In this document: piece by piece, positions 1 to 6,114 of the stretch
How positions within the stretch are numbered: the first letter of the stretch is position 1
Layout: the number at the start of each line of letters is the position of its first letter
NCBI GenBank assembly: GCA_902784465.1
Contig: CACZUZ010000024.1
Location: 12,340-47,717 of the forward strand
Length of the DNA: 35,378 bases
Direction of reading: 5' to 3'
Source of the DNA: an uncultured Bacteroidota bacterium
GTDB lineage: Bacteria; Bacteroidota; Bacteroidia; Bacteroidales; P3
Translations under genes and position numbers: made by a program
Notes under the pieces: generated by a model
The model's database searches: none
What the model was told of the DNA's origin: nothing
What the model saw: the letters and a program-made list of their open reading frames with translations, nothing else

Positions 1-201
1 GAGTCTGCACCGCGCGAAGCATCATGGCGTCATTGCTGTCAGCGTCGATGAGTGCGATGCCGAGAATCTCCAGCCCTTTCTTGACTGCGCCAGCGCATCA
101 TGGGAGTGTCCAACTTTAAATCCCACTTTAACTCCAAAATATTGTTACCACCGATGCAATAATAATCATTATGTTGCGTTTTAAAAGAAAAAAAAGATAT
201 T
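1..201. other. Left edge, unresolved coding remnant
   Basis: No complete gene is visible here. Two partial reading frames run off the left edge: a plus-strand frame from base 2 to a stop near 183, and a minus-strand frame that is open from about 97 down to base 1. Both look protein-like over the first 90 bases, and neither can be assigned to a family. The AT-rich part from about 110 holds one copy of a short repeat (121-135) and the upstream region of the antitoxin gene. Confidence 0.3.
121..135 (+). repeat. Short intergenic repeat, copy 1 (TCCCAYTTTAACTCC)
   Basis: TCCCACTTTAACTCC occurs here. It recurs inverted at 2341-2355 (one base different) and direct at 2469-2482 (one base shorter). 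The three copies flank the antitoxin/transporter block. They look like a dispersed intergenic repeat rather than a gene part. Confidence 0.5.
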
Positions 202-471
202 ATGGCAACATTGACAATGAATCAGCTGTGGTCTTTCATCGAGGGGCTTTCGCTCTCGCAGCAAGACCGCGATTGGTTGGTGAGCAAACTGATTGAACCG
301 TCCTTCCGTGTCGATCCGTATGAAATCAGCCCTTCGGGCGACAGTTTCTTTGCCGACAGCCGTAACGTTGAAGCAGTCAACAGGGATGTCGAAGCTGCCC
401 ACCGCCCCGGAGCCAAGTTCACACGCCTTTCGAGCAGGGAAGATGTCATGCGTATGATTGAAGCTCTTTGA
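202..471 (+). CDS. Antitoxin-like protein of a YoeB/Txe-type addiction module
   Basis: An 89-residue soluble protein. The N-terminal half is helical and amphipathic (MNQLWSFIEGLSLSQQDRDW). The middle holds an ISPSGDSFFAD segment of the kind found in short Bacteroidales proteins encoded just upstream of Txe/YoeB-type toxins. The stop codon lies 3 bases before the ATG of a 29-codon frame that matches the start of such a toxin, which is the usual antitoxin-toxin order and spacing. The family is inferred from this context and from general resemblance; no DNA-binding motif was identified. With its partner truncated, it may be an orphan antitoxin, either decaying or able to act against related toxins encoded elsewhere. 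Confidence 0.55.
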   Translation: MATLTMNQLWSFIEGLSLSQQDRDWLVSKLIEPSFRVDPYEISPSGDSFFADSRNVEAVNRDVEAAHRPGAKFTRLSSREDVMRMIEAL

Positions 472-474
472 ACC

Positions 475-564
475 ATGGCCTACGTAGTTATTCTCTCCGA
501 ACAGGCCATATCCGAGCTTGCCGTCATTAAGAAGAGCGGCGACAAGCCCACGCTGAAGAAATAA
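475..564 (+). pseudogene. Truncated Txe/YoeB-family toxin
   Basis: The frame starts with ATG 3 bases after the antitoxin stop and ends at TAA after 29 codons. Its residues (VVILSEQAISELAVIKKSGDKP) resemble the first beta-strand and helix of Txe/YoeB-type endoribonucleases, where a KKSGDKP-like turn follows the first helix. Those toxins are usually about 85-90 residues long and carry catalytic residues in the later strands, all of which are missing. No continuation was recognised in any frame before the transporter gene at 615. It is therefore called a remnant without toxin activity. Confidence 0.6.
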
Positions 565-599
565 CTTTTCGTCTGTGCTTGCACGGGTGAATTACTGTT
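565..599 (+). repeat. 35-bp leader repeat, copy 1
   Basis: This segment lies between the toxin remnant and the MATE-fusion start codon. It matches 2382-2416 at 31 of 35 positions, and all four differences are transitions. The similarity resumes after the repeat: GTTAAAACA, an A/C-rich stretch and ATGAA follow both copies. It therefore looks like a duplicated 5' leader, possibly with a regulatory role. Confidence 0.6.
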
Positions 600-614
600 A
601 AAACAAAGACAACC

Positions 615-2336
615 ATGAACATCACCCAATTTCGTAACAGCTACATTATCGACAAGGCTTACCGGCTGACGCTGGTGAGCGTGACGCTGACGGCATTGGC
701 GCCGCTCATCGCCACGCTGGTCGACGGTCTTTTCTCGAGCAACCTGTTGGGCAACGACGCCTTCATCGCGGTGAGTGTGGCGCTGCCTTTGGTGAATGCG
801 GTGAGCGTGCTGACGATGATATGCGAACGCGGCGGCGCGGTGCTTGCGGCGGGTCGGCTGGCCAAGGGCAACCGCGACAAGGCCAACCGCATCTACACAG
901 CGGCCTTCGCCTCGGCGGTGCTGGTGGCGGTAGCGGCAGCTGTGGGCATCTGGACGAACCTCGACGGCATCGCCTTGGGACTGACCGGCAGGCCCGAGAG
1001 CGCAGCGTATGCCCGCGAATACCTGCAGGTCATCGTGATCTACCTGCTCATCCTGCCGCTGAACAACACGTTCAACGACTTTGCCACGCAGGAGGGCTTT
1101 CCGCAGCTGGCCACCCGGGCCGTGGTTGCGGGCAGTACGGCCAATGTGGTGTTCGACATCCTTTTCATCGGTGTCCTCGGCATGGGCATCAGGGGTGCGG
1201 CGTGGGGCACGGTCACTTCGGGGCTCATCAACCTTGCGCTCATCGCGCCCTATTTCCTCAAGGGCAAGAGCCAGTGCAGGCTGGCGCGGCCGCAGGGCGA
1301 CCTCGGTGCCATCCTCGGCGAGAACCTCAAGCATGGCTTCGGCTTCAACGTGTTCTTTATCGTGGTGAACGCCTTTATGCTGCTGGGCAACGCACTGGTG
1401 CTGAAGGTGGCGGGACACGACGGGCTGACGCTCTTCGATGTGTGCCTGCAGATACAGTCGGCCACCTTCTCGGTCGTTGTCGGACTCTGCATTGCCGGCA
1501 TCTCGCACATCACCTACATGCGTGCCGGCGGCGACAGCGACGGACTGCAGCGCATCATGAAGAACACGGCCCGCATCGTGGTGGGGTTCTACGGCGTGCT
1601 GCTGCTGTTGCTGGTGGCCGTGCCACAGCTTTTCCTGTGGTGCTTCGGTCTCAGCGGCAGCATCGATATCGCCCTGGCACGCAGGGTGTTCACCTGCTTT
1701 GGCATCTACTATTTCTGCTTCTGCGTGGTGTCAGTGTATGTCACCGTTGTGCTGCAGCTGGCGGGTCATGTGGCGGCCAAGATAGTGCTGGTGTTCACCA
1801 TGGGTGTCCTGGCCTATCTGAGTATGCTTGGCCTTTCGAAGGTCAGTGCCGATGCCATGTGGCTGGGAATGGTTGCGGGTGGTGTGCCCATCCTTGTGGC
1901 CAGTCTGGCCAACGGCTACTGGGAACACTGCAAGCACCCGTACTATACGAAGTTCTCGTTGGTCGACAAGCTGCCGTCGTGCATCAAGTTCGTATGCTCG
2001 TTGGATTACGAACAACGCAATTATGACGAGATGAAGAAGTTGATGAATCTGTTTGCCGACACCTGCGAGATAAGCGACGAGGTGAGCGCTAGGATGTTAG
2101 CCACCATCCAGATGCTCGTCGACAATGCCCGGGAGCGCAGAAGCCGTCAGCTTAAATATCTCGACGTCTCGCTCACCGAACTGGACGACGGCATTCGGAT
2201 GACCATCAAAGACTGCGGCCGCCCCTACGACCCGGTCCACAACGGCATGGAAGCCGCATCGGTAGGCGCCCGCACGGCCACATACCGCTACATGTTCACC
2301 ATGAATGTAACAACGATAGTGTGGAATAAAAAATAA
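615..2336 (+). CDS. MATE-family transporter fused to a C-terminal GHKL/anti-sigma-kinase-like ATPase domain
   Basis: A 573-residue protein. Residues 1-440 are a polytopic membrane region of MATE type, with around twelve hydrophobic segments and the family-like stretches near 36-66 (VDGLFSSNLLGNDA) and 155-205 (ATQEGFPQLA, GIRGAAWGT). MATE proteins normally end at about 440-460 residues and export cationic or drug-like compounds using Na+ or H+ gradients. Here about 130 further residues follow. Residues 490-505 resemble the N-box of GHKL ATPases (MLVDNA), 530-540 the G1 box (IKDCGRPYDP) and 548-556 the G2 region (SVGARTATY). The same boxes occur in the RsbW-like protein at 10939-11346. The domain would face the cytoplasm. 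Whether it binds ATP is unknown, because the G2 glycines are poorly kept. The substrate is unknown. Lies downstream of the toxin remnant, behind leader repeat copy 1. Confidence 0.8.
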   Translation: MNITQFRNSYIIDKAYRLTLVSVTLTALAPLIATLVDGLFSSNLLGNDAFIAVSVALPLVNAVSVLTMICERGGAVLAAGRLAKGNRDKANRIYTAAFASAVLVAVAAAVGIWTNLDGIALGLTGRPESAAYAREYLQVIVIYLLILPLNNTFNDFATQEGFPQLATRAVVAGSTANVVFDILFIGVLGMGIRGAAWGTVTSGLINLALIAPYFLKGKSQCRLARPQGDLGAILGENLKHGFGFNVFFIVVNAFMLLGNALVLKVAGHDGLTLFDVCLQIQSATFSVVVGLCIAGISHITYMRAGGDSDGLQRIMKNTARIVVGFYGVLLLLLVAVPQLFLWCFGLSGSIDIALARRVFTCFGIYYFCFCVVSVYVTVVLQLAGHVAAKIVLVFTMGVLAYLSMLGLSKVSADAMWLGMVAGGVPILVASLANGYWEHCKHPYYTKFSLVDKLPSCIKFVCSLDYEQRNYDEMKKLMNLFADTCEISDEVSARMLATIQMLVDNARERRSRQLKYLDVSLTELDDGIRMTIKDCGRPYDPVHNGMEAASVGARTATYRYMFTMNVTTIVWNKK

Positions 2337-2340
2337 ATGG

Positions 2341-2482
2341 GGAGTTAAAATGGGAATAGAAAACAGTTACATCTTATATGACTCTTCATCTGTGCTTGTA
2401 CGGGTGAATTATTGTTTGTGTTTTTGCAATCGAAAAAGTTAAAACATAAACCCACAATGAAGAAAGTATCCCCTTTAACTCC
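2341..2482. repeat. 142-bp intergenic segment bounded by inverted repeats
   Basis: It begins with GGAGTTAAAATGGGA (2341-2355) and ends with TCCCCTTTAACTCC (2469-2482), which are near-perfect inverted copies of the repeat at 121-135. Inside are leader repeat copy 2 (2382-2416) and a small ATG frame that ends after 14 codons. No transposase is present. It could be a miniature element, a decayed second gene start, or a structured RNA. Confidence 0.45.
2382..2416 (+). repeat. 35-bp leader repeat, copy 2
   Basis: Matches 565-599 at 31 of 35 positions. After about 20 extra bases the similarity resumes with GTTAAAACATA and ATGAAG at 2457, as in front of the transporter gene. No long frame follows, so this copy leads either into nothing or into a 14-codon remnant. 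Confidence 0.6.
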
Positions 2483-2586
2483 ACCCTTTACTCAAGAATA
2501 ATTCCGAATTTTGCAAAAAAATACGGCCGAAGGATATCAAAGAGTGCATTTTTAGTTTGAAACCTATTATAAAAGGGGAATAAACA

Positions 2587-3072
2587 ATGGAACAAGAACC
2601 TATTCTCAACGTGCATAACAAGCAAGAGTATCCGCCGATGCATACGGCGGAGCATATATTGAACCAGACGATGGTGCGGATGTTCGGCTGTCCGCGGTCG
2701 CGCAATGCCCATATAGAGCGCAAGAAAAGCAAGTGCGACTACCTGCTTGACGCGGAGCCCAGCGAGGCACAGGTTGCAGAGGTGGAGAAGCAGGTGAATG
2801 AGGTAATCCGACGCAATCTGGATGTCACGGTAGAATATGTGGACCGCGACCATGTGCCGGCCGATGTCGACCTCGGGAAGCTGCCGGCCGATGCCAGCGA
2901 GACGCTGCGGCTGGTGCGCGTAGGCGACTACGACACCTGCGCATGTGCCGGAGCACATGTACAGAACACATCGGAGATAGGTGTTTTCAAGATTATCAGT
3001 CACGACTGGACACCATCGCCCGACGGCGTTACGCCTGGGACGTGGCGTCTGCGGTTCAAGCTCGCAAACTGA
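2587..3072 (+). CDS. AlaX-like trans-editing protein (alanyl/threonyl-tRNA synthetase editing domain homologue)
   Basis: A 161-residue stand-alone editing domain. It carries the zinc-site pair of the AlaRS/ThrRS second additional domain: HTAEH (H19, H23) near the start and CAGAH (C119, H123) near the end. Family members hydrolyse mischarged aminoacyl-tRNA, typically Ser- or Gly-tRNAAla, in trans. The protein lacks the N-terminal beta-barrel of longer AlaX forms and so corresponds to the short type. Which mischarged tRNA it clears cannot be told from sequence. The gene is monocistronic and convergent with ackA, with 22 bases between the two stops. The start was chosen because the ATG follows a purine-rich AGGGGAATAAAC stretch. 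Confidence 0.8.
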   Translation: MEQEPILNVHNKQEYPPMHTAEHILNQTMVRMFGCPRSRNAHIERKKSKCDYLLDAEPSEAQVAEVEKQVNEVIRRNLDVTVEYVDRDHVPADVDLGKLPADASETLRLVRVGDYDTCACAGAHVQNTSEIGVFKIISHDWTPSPDGVTPGTWRLRFKLAN

Positions 3073-3094
3073 AAACGAGAGAGAGGGTCGGGAC

Positions 3095-4294
3095 TTACTG
3101 GCCGGTGACGATTTTGTAGGTGTCGACAGCGATGGCGAGTTCCTCGTCGGTGAGAACGACAGCGGTAGTGACTCTTGAGCCAGGTTTGCTGATGACGGCA
3201 TCAACGCCGGAGGTGCGGTCGTTGAGATCCATATCCACGTCGACACCAAGCCAGTCCATATCCTGAAGGATGGCATGACGCATAAACCAGGCGTTTTCAC
3301 CTATGCCGCCGGTGAAAATCAACAGGTCGCAACCGTTCATCTGTGCCATGAAGGCGCCGATGTACTTCTTGCAGCGCTGGGCGAACACCTCGAAAGCGAG
3401 GGTGTTGCGTTTGTCGCCACGCTGGACGCCAGCCCAGATGTCGCGCATGTCAGGGGAGCCGCCAGTGAGGCCGGTGAGACCACTCTTCTTGTAGAGGATC
3501 TCGTTGATTTCCTTGGGCGAGATATCAGCCTTCTCCATCAGGTAGAGGAGAGCTCCGACATCGATGTCGCCACAACGGGAGCCCATGGTAAGACCTTCGA
3601 GAGAGGTCATACCCATGCTGTTGTTGACGCTCTTGCCGTGGTCGATGGCACAGATGGAGGCACCGCTGCCGAGGTGGCAAGTGATGATTTTGAGGTCTTT
3701 CCAGTATTTGCCTATCATCTTGGCGCCCTTCTTGGCCACGAAGCGGTGGCTGGTGCCATGGAAACCATAACGGCGAATGCCATACTTCTCGTAGTATTCG
3801 TAGGGAATGCCGTAGAGGTAGTTTTTGGGTTCGATGGTAAGGTTGAACGAGGTGTCGAAGACGGCGACCTGTGGGACATGAGGCATCACGTTGTTGATAG
3901 CCTCGGCACCCATGATGTTGCCTGGGATATGGAGCGGGGCGAGGTCGATGAGAGACTCTTCCTTGTTGATGACTTCGCGAGTGATCTGGACGCTTTGGGC
4001 GAAGTATTCCCCACCGTGGGCAAAGCGGTGACCCACAGCCGATACCTCCTCAATAGAGCCGATGACGCCATACTCCTTGTCGACCAAAGCCTGCATCACC
4101 ATGCGAAGGCCTTCGGTATGGTTGGGGATTGGACACTCGTTGGTGTGTTTGACACCATTCACGGTAAAGGAGAAAATGCCCGAAGGGAGGCCAATACGTT
4201 CCAGCAGACCCTTGGTGAGGACGGTGCGAGTATCCACGTCGATGAGCTGGTATTTCAGCGACGAGCTACCGCAATTGAGGACTAAAATCTTCAT
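3095..4294 (-). CDS. ackA: Acetate kinase
   Basis: A 399-residue cytosolic enzyme that converts acetyl phosphate and ADP to acetate and ATP, the substrate-level phosphorylation step of fermentation. Family landmarks are all present: the N-terminal NCGSSSLKY block, VFDTSFN, the YGFHGTSHR block with its conserved histidine, the HLGSGAS phosphate loop, LEGLTMGSRCGDID, and the FTGGIGEN adenosine-binding loop near the C-terminus. Length is normal. The usual partner pta is not adjacent in this window. The ATG lies only 13 bases downstream of the T-tract of a terminator-like hairpin that follows the sigma factor gene, so its expression either depends on read-through or uses a promoter inside the upstream gene. 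Confidence 0.97.
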   Translation of the reverse strand: MKILVLNCGSSSLKYQLIDVDTRTVLTKGLLERIGLPSGIFSFTVNGVKHTNECPIPNHTEGLRMVMQALVDKEYGVIGSIEEVSAVGHRFAHGGEYFAQSVQITREVINKEESLIDLAPLHIPGNIMGAEAINNVMPHVPQVAVFDTSFNLTIEPKNYLYGIPYEYYEKYGIRRYGFHGTSHRFVAKKGAKMIGKYWKDLKIITCHLGSGASICAIDHGKSVNNSMGMTSLEGLTMGSRCGDIDVGALLYLMEKADISPKEINEILYKKSGLTGLTGGSPDMRDIWAGVQRGDKRNTLAFEVFAQRCKKYIGAFMAQMNGCDLLIFTGGIGENAWFMRHAILQDMDWLGVDVDMDLNDRTSGVDAVISKPGSRVTTAVVLTDEELAIAVDTYKIVTGQ

Positions 4295-4307
4295 GGAAAG
4301 AAATATT

Positions 4308-4332
4308 AAAAAAAAGACCGCACAAGGCGGTC
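4308..4332 (-). terminator. Intrinsic terminator after the ECF sigma factor gene
   Basis: On the minus strand GACCGC, a 5-base loop and GCGGTC form a perfect 6-bp stem followed by eight T residues. It lies 14 bases after the sigma factor stop and directly before ackA. It may fully separate the two genes or act as an attenuator for ackA. Confidence 0.7.
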
Positions 4333-4346
4333 GTATAGATGCAATA

Positions 4347-4937
4347 TTAGAGGTCGATAATCATCTTGTATTCGCGAGCGAGGCGGCGCAGATTGATGAT
4401 GGCATAGCGCATGCGTCCGAGGGCGGTGTTGATGCTGACGTTGGTGCGTTCAGCTATTTCCTTGAAATCGAGGCGGCCATAGTGGCGCATGATGACGACA
4501 CGGCGCTGTTCGGGAGGAAGCTTCTTGATAAGCTTGCGGATATTGGAGTTAGTCTGTTTACGCATAATCTGCTTCTCGATGTTTTCGTCGTGGAGCTTGA
4601 GCGTATCGACAATATCGTAGTCGGGGCGGTTGGGGACGATGGGCATCTTGCCTACGCGGCGGAAATAGTCGACGATGAGGTTGTGAGCGATGCGCATCAC
4701 CCAATGGATGAACTTGTTCTCATCCTTGTAAACGCCGGCGTTGATGGTATAGATGACCTTGTAGAAGGTCTCCTGAAAAATATCGTCCGCGATATCCTTG
4801 TCCTTGACTACAGAGAAGATGTAGCCATAGACCTTAGATTGATAACGCGAAAGCAATGTTTCGAAGCACGAATAATCACCTTCTTTGTAACCTAAAATCA
4901 ACTCATTGTCTGAGAGTGCAGATGTTGTTACGTTCAT
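4347..4937 (-). CDS. ECF-type RNA polymerase sigma factor
   Basis: A 196-residue sigma-70 family protein with only regions 2 and 4. Region 2 spans about residues 24-95 (FETLLSRYQSKVYGYI, DIADDIFQETF, FIHWVMRIAHNLIVDYFRR). Region 4 spans about 130-185 (LPPEQRRVVIMRHYGRLDFKEIAERTNVSINTALGR) and would bind the -35-type element. No anti-sigma gene is adjacent, so it is not a classical membrane-regulated ECF pair. It has an AGGAGG Shine-Dalgarno sequence 6 bases before the ATG, which is unusual in Bacteroidota, and a near-consensus promoter at 5016-5047. A terminator follows. The regulon is unknown. The strong promoter and ribosome site suggest constitutive, fairly high expression. Confidence 0.92.
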   Translation of the reverse strand: MNVTTSALSDNELILGYKEGDYSCFETLLSRYQSKVYGYIFSVVKDKDIADDIFQETFYKVIYTINAGVYKDENKFIHWVMRIAHNLIVDYFRRVGKMPIVPNRPDYDIVDTLKLHDENIEKQIMRKQTNSNIRKLIKKLPPEQRRVVIMRHYGRLDFKEIAERTNVSINTALGRMRYAIINLRRLAREYKMIIDL

Positions 4938-4943
4938 AATAAC

Positions 4944-4949
4944 CTCCTG
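4944..4949 (-). promoter_or_regulatory. Strong Shine-Dalgarno site of the sigma factor gene
   Basis: The minus strand reads AGGAGG, then 6 bases, then the ATG at 4937. Most genes in this window lack such a site, as is usual in Bacteroidota. The match to the anti-SD sequence is therefore notable and fixes the start codon. Confidence 0.7.
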
Positions 4950-5015
4950 TTATACAAAAAAACTGATAGTTGTGTTCGATAGACTAAAGTTTTAGTTTGA
5001 CTTACGATTTGAAAT

Positions 5016-5047
5016 GCAAAAATACAAATAATTATTCAATTAACAAA
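5016..5047 (-). promoter_or_regulatory. Bacteroidota-type housekeeping promoter
   Basis: The minus strand reads TTTG, exactly 19 bases, then TATTTTTG, matching the Bacteroidota TTTG / TAnnTTTG consensus in both boxes and in spacing. It would drive the sigma factor gene with a 5' leader of roughly 70 bases. Confidence 0.75.
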
Positions 5048-5151
5048 AAACTACGGATTTTTTTTTAATTTAGTATGTGCAAAACAGAATTTATTGTGTT
5101 AAAATCCAAAAAATTATCGCAAGAAAAAATTTTAACAATTTAAAGTTCTGA

Positions 5152-6090
5152 TTATGCGTTTTCTGTCTCAAAATAGAGGTCGACAACATTTTGTACATTG
5201 GAATTGAAGTCATTTTGGGCGTCAAGCCAATGGATAGTGATGCCGTTGCGTTCCATGCGGCGGAACCAGGTCATCTGCCGTTTGGAGAAGCGGCGAATGT
5301 CGGTATAAAGGTTGTCAAACAGCTGGTCGTAGGAGTAGTCGGGTTCGGTCAGGTAACGGGCGAGATGCTTGTATTCCAACCCATATTTCAGCAGACGTTC
5401 TTTGGGGACACCGTTGTCGAGGAGACGCTGTACCTCGTCGACCATGCCGTTCTCGAGGCGGCGGCGGAGACGGGAGCCGATGCGTTCGACAACCACCTGA
5501 CGGTCACAGCGGAGGCCGAAGATGAGATGGCGCATGGGCGGGAGATGAGTGAAAGCGTCGGGATGGTTGAGACGGAACTCCTGAATCTCGAGGGCGCGGA
5601 CAAGGCGGTCGCGCGTCTCGGTATCGGTGTGGTTGTGGAGCTTGATCAGTCCGGCGAGACGCTGTGCCAGTTCCTCGTCGCTGAAGGGTTCGAGGGACTT
5701 GCGATAGTCGGGGTCGACAGGAGCGTCAGGGAGTTGGTAGCCACGGACAATAGACTCGACATACATGCCGGTGCCGCCACAGAGGATGGGCCTATTGCCA
5801 CGGGCGATGACAGAATTGAAAGCAGCTATGAAATCGTTCTGAAAATGGTAGAGATTGTATTCCTCGCCAGCATCGCGGATGTCGACAAGATGGCAAGGGA
5901 TGCGGCCAGAGGGGAGATTGTACTCGTCGAGATCCTTGCCCGTGCCTAGATCCATGCCACGGAACACCTGACGGGAGTCGGCACTGATGATTTCGCCACC
6001 GACACGACTAGCCACGGCGACGGCAAGAGCCGTCTTGCCACAAGCCGTAGGGCCGAGAATGGTTAAGAGAAGAGGGTTGACAGTAGACAA
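5152..6090 (-). CDS. miaA: tRNA dimethylallyltransferase
   Basis: A 312-residue enzyme that transfers a dimethylallyl group to N6 of A37 in tRNAs reading UNN codons. The P-loop GPTACGKT is at residues 13-20, followed by the SADSRQVFRGMDLGTGK block that binds substrate, then the GGTGMYVESIVRG segment and the C-terminal KRQMTWFRR motif, all typical. The only usable start in frame is TTG at 6090; no ATG precedes the P-loop. It begins 24 bases after the stop of the PorE-like gene and may be co-transcribed with it. Confidence 0.95.
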   Translation of the reverse strand: MSTVNPLLLTILGPTACGKTALAVAVASRVGGEIISADSRQVFRGMDLGTGKDLDEYNLPSGRIPCHLVDIRDAGEEYNLYHFQNDFIAAFNSVIARGNRPILCGGTGMYVESIVRGYQLPDAPVDPDYRKSLEPFSDEELAQRLAGLIKLHNHTDTETRDRLVRALEIQEFRLNHPDAFTHLPPMRHLIFGLRCDRQVVVERIGSRLRRRLENGMVDEVQRLLDNGVPKERLLKYGLEYKHLARYLTEPDYSYDQLFDNLYTDIRRFSKRQMTWFRRMERNGITIHWLDAQNDFNSNVQNVVDLYFETENA

Positions 6091-6114
6091 TTGGCCGTTG
6101 AAAGTTGTGGGGCG

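Noticed and set aside
480-1508. 342-codon minus-strand frame opposite the MATE gene
   Set aside because: His/Gln/Arg-rich composition without any motif; the plus strand carries a clear transporter.
2457-2501. 14-codon frame after leader repeat copy 2 as a small gene
   Set aside because: Too short to support, and its 3' half overlaps the intergenic repeat copy; kept only as a possible relic start.
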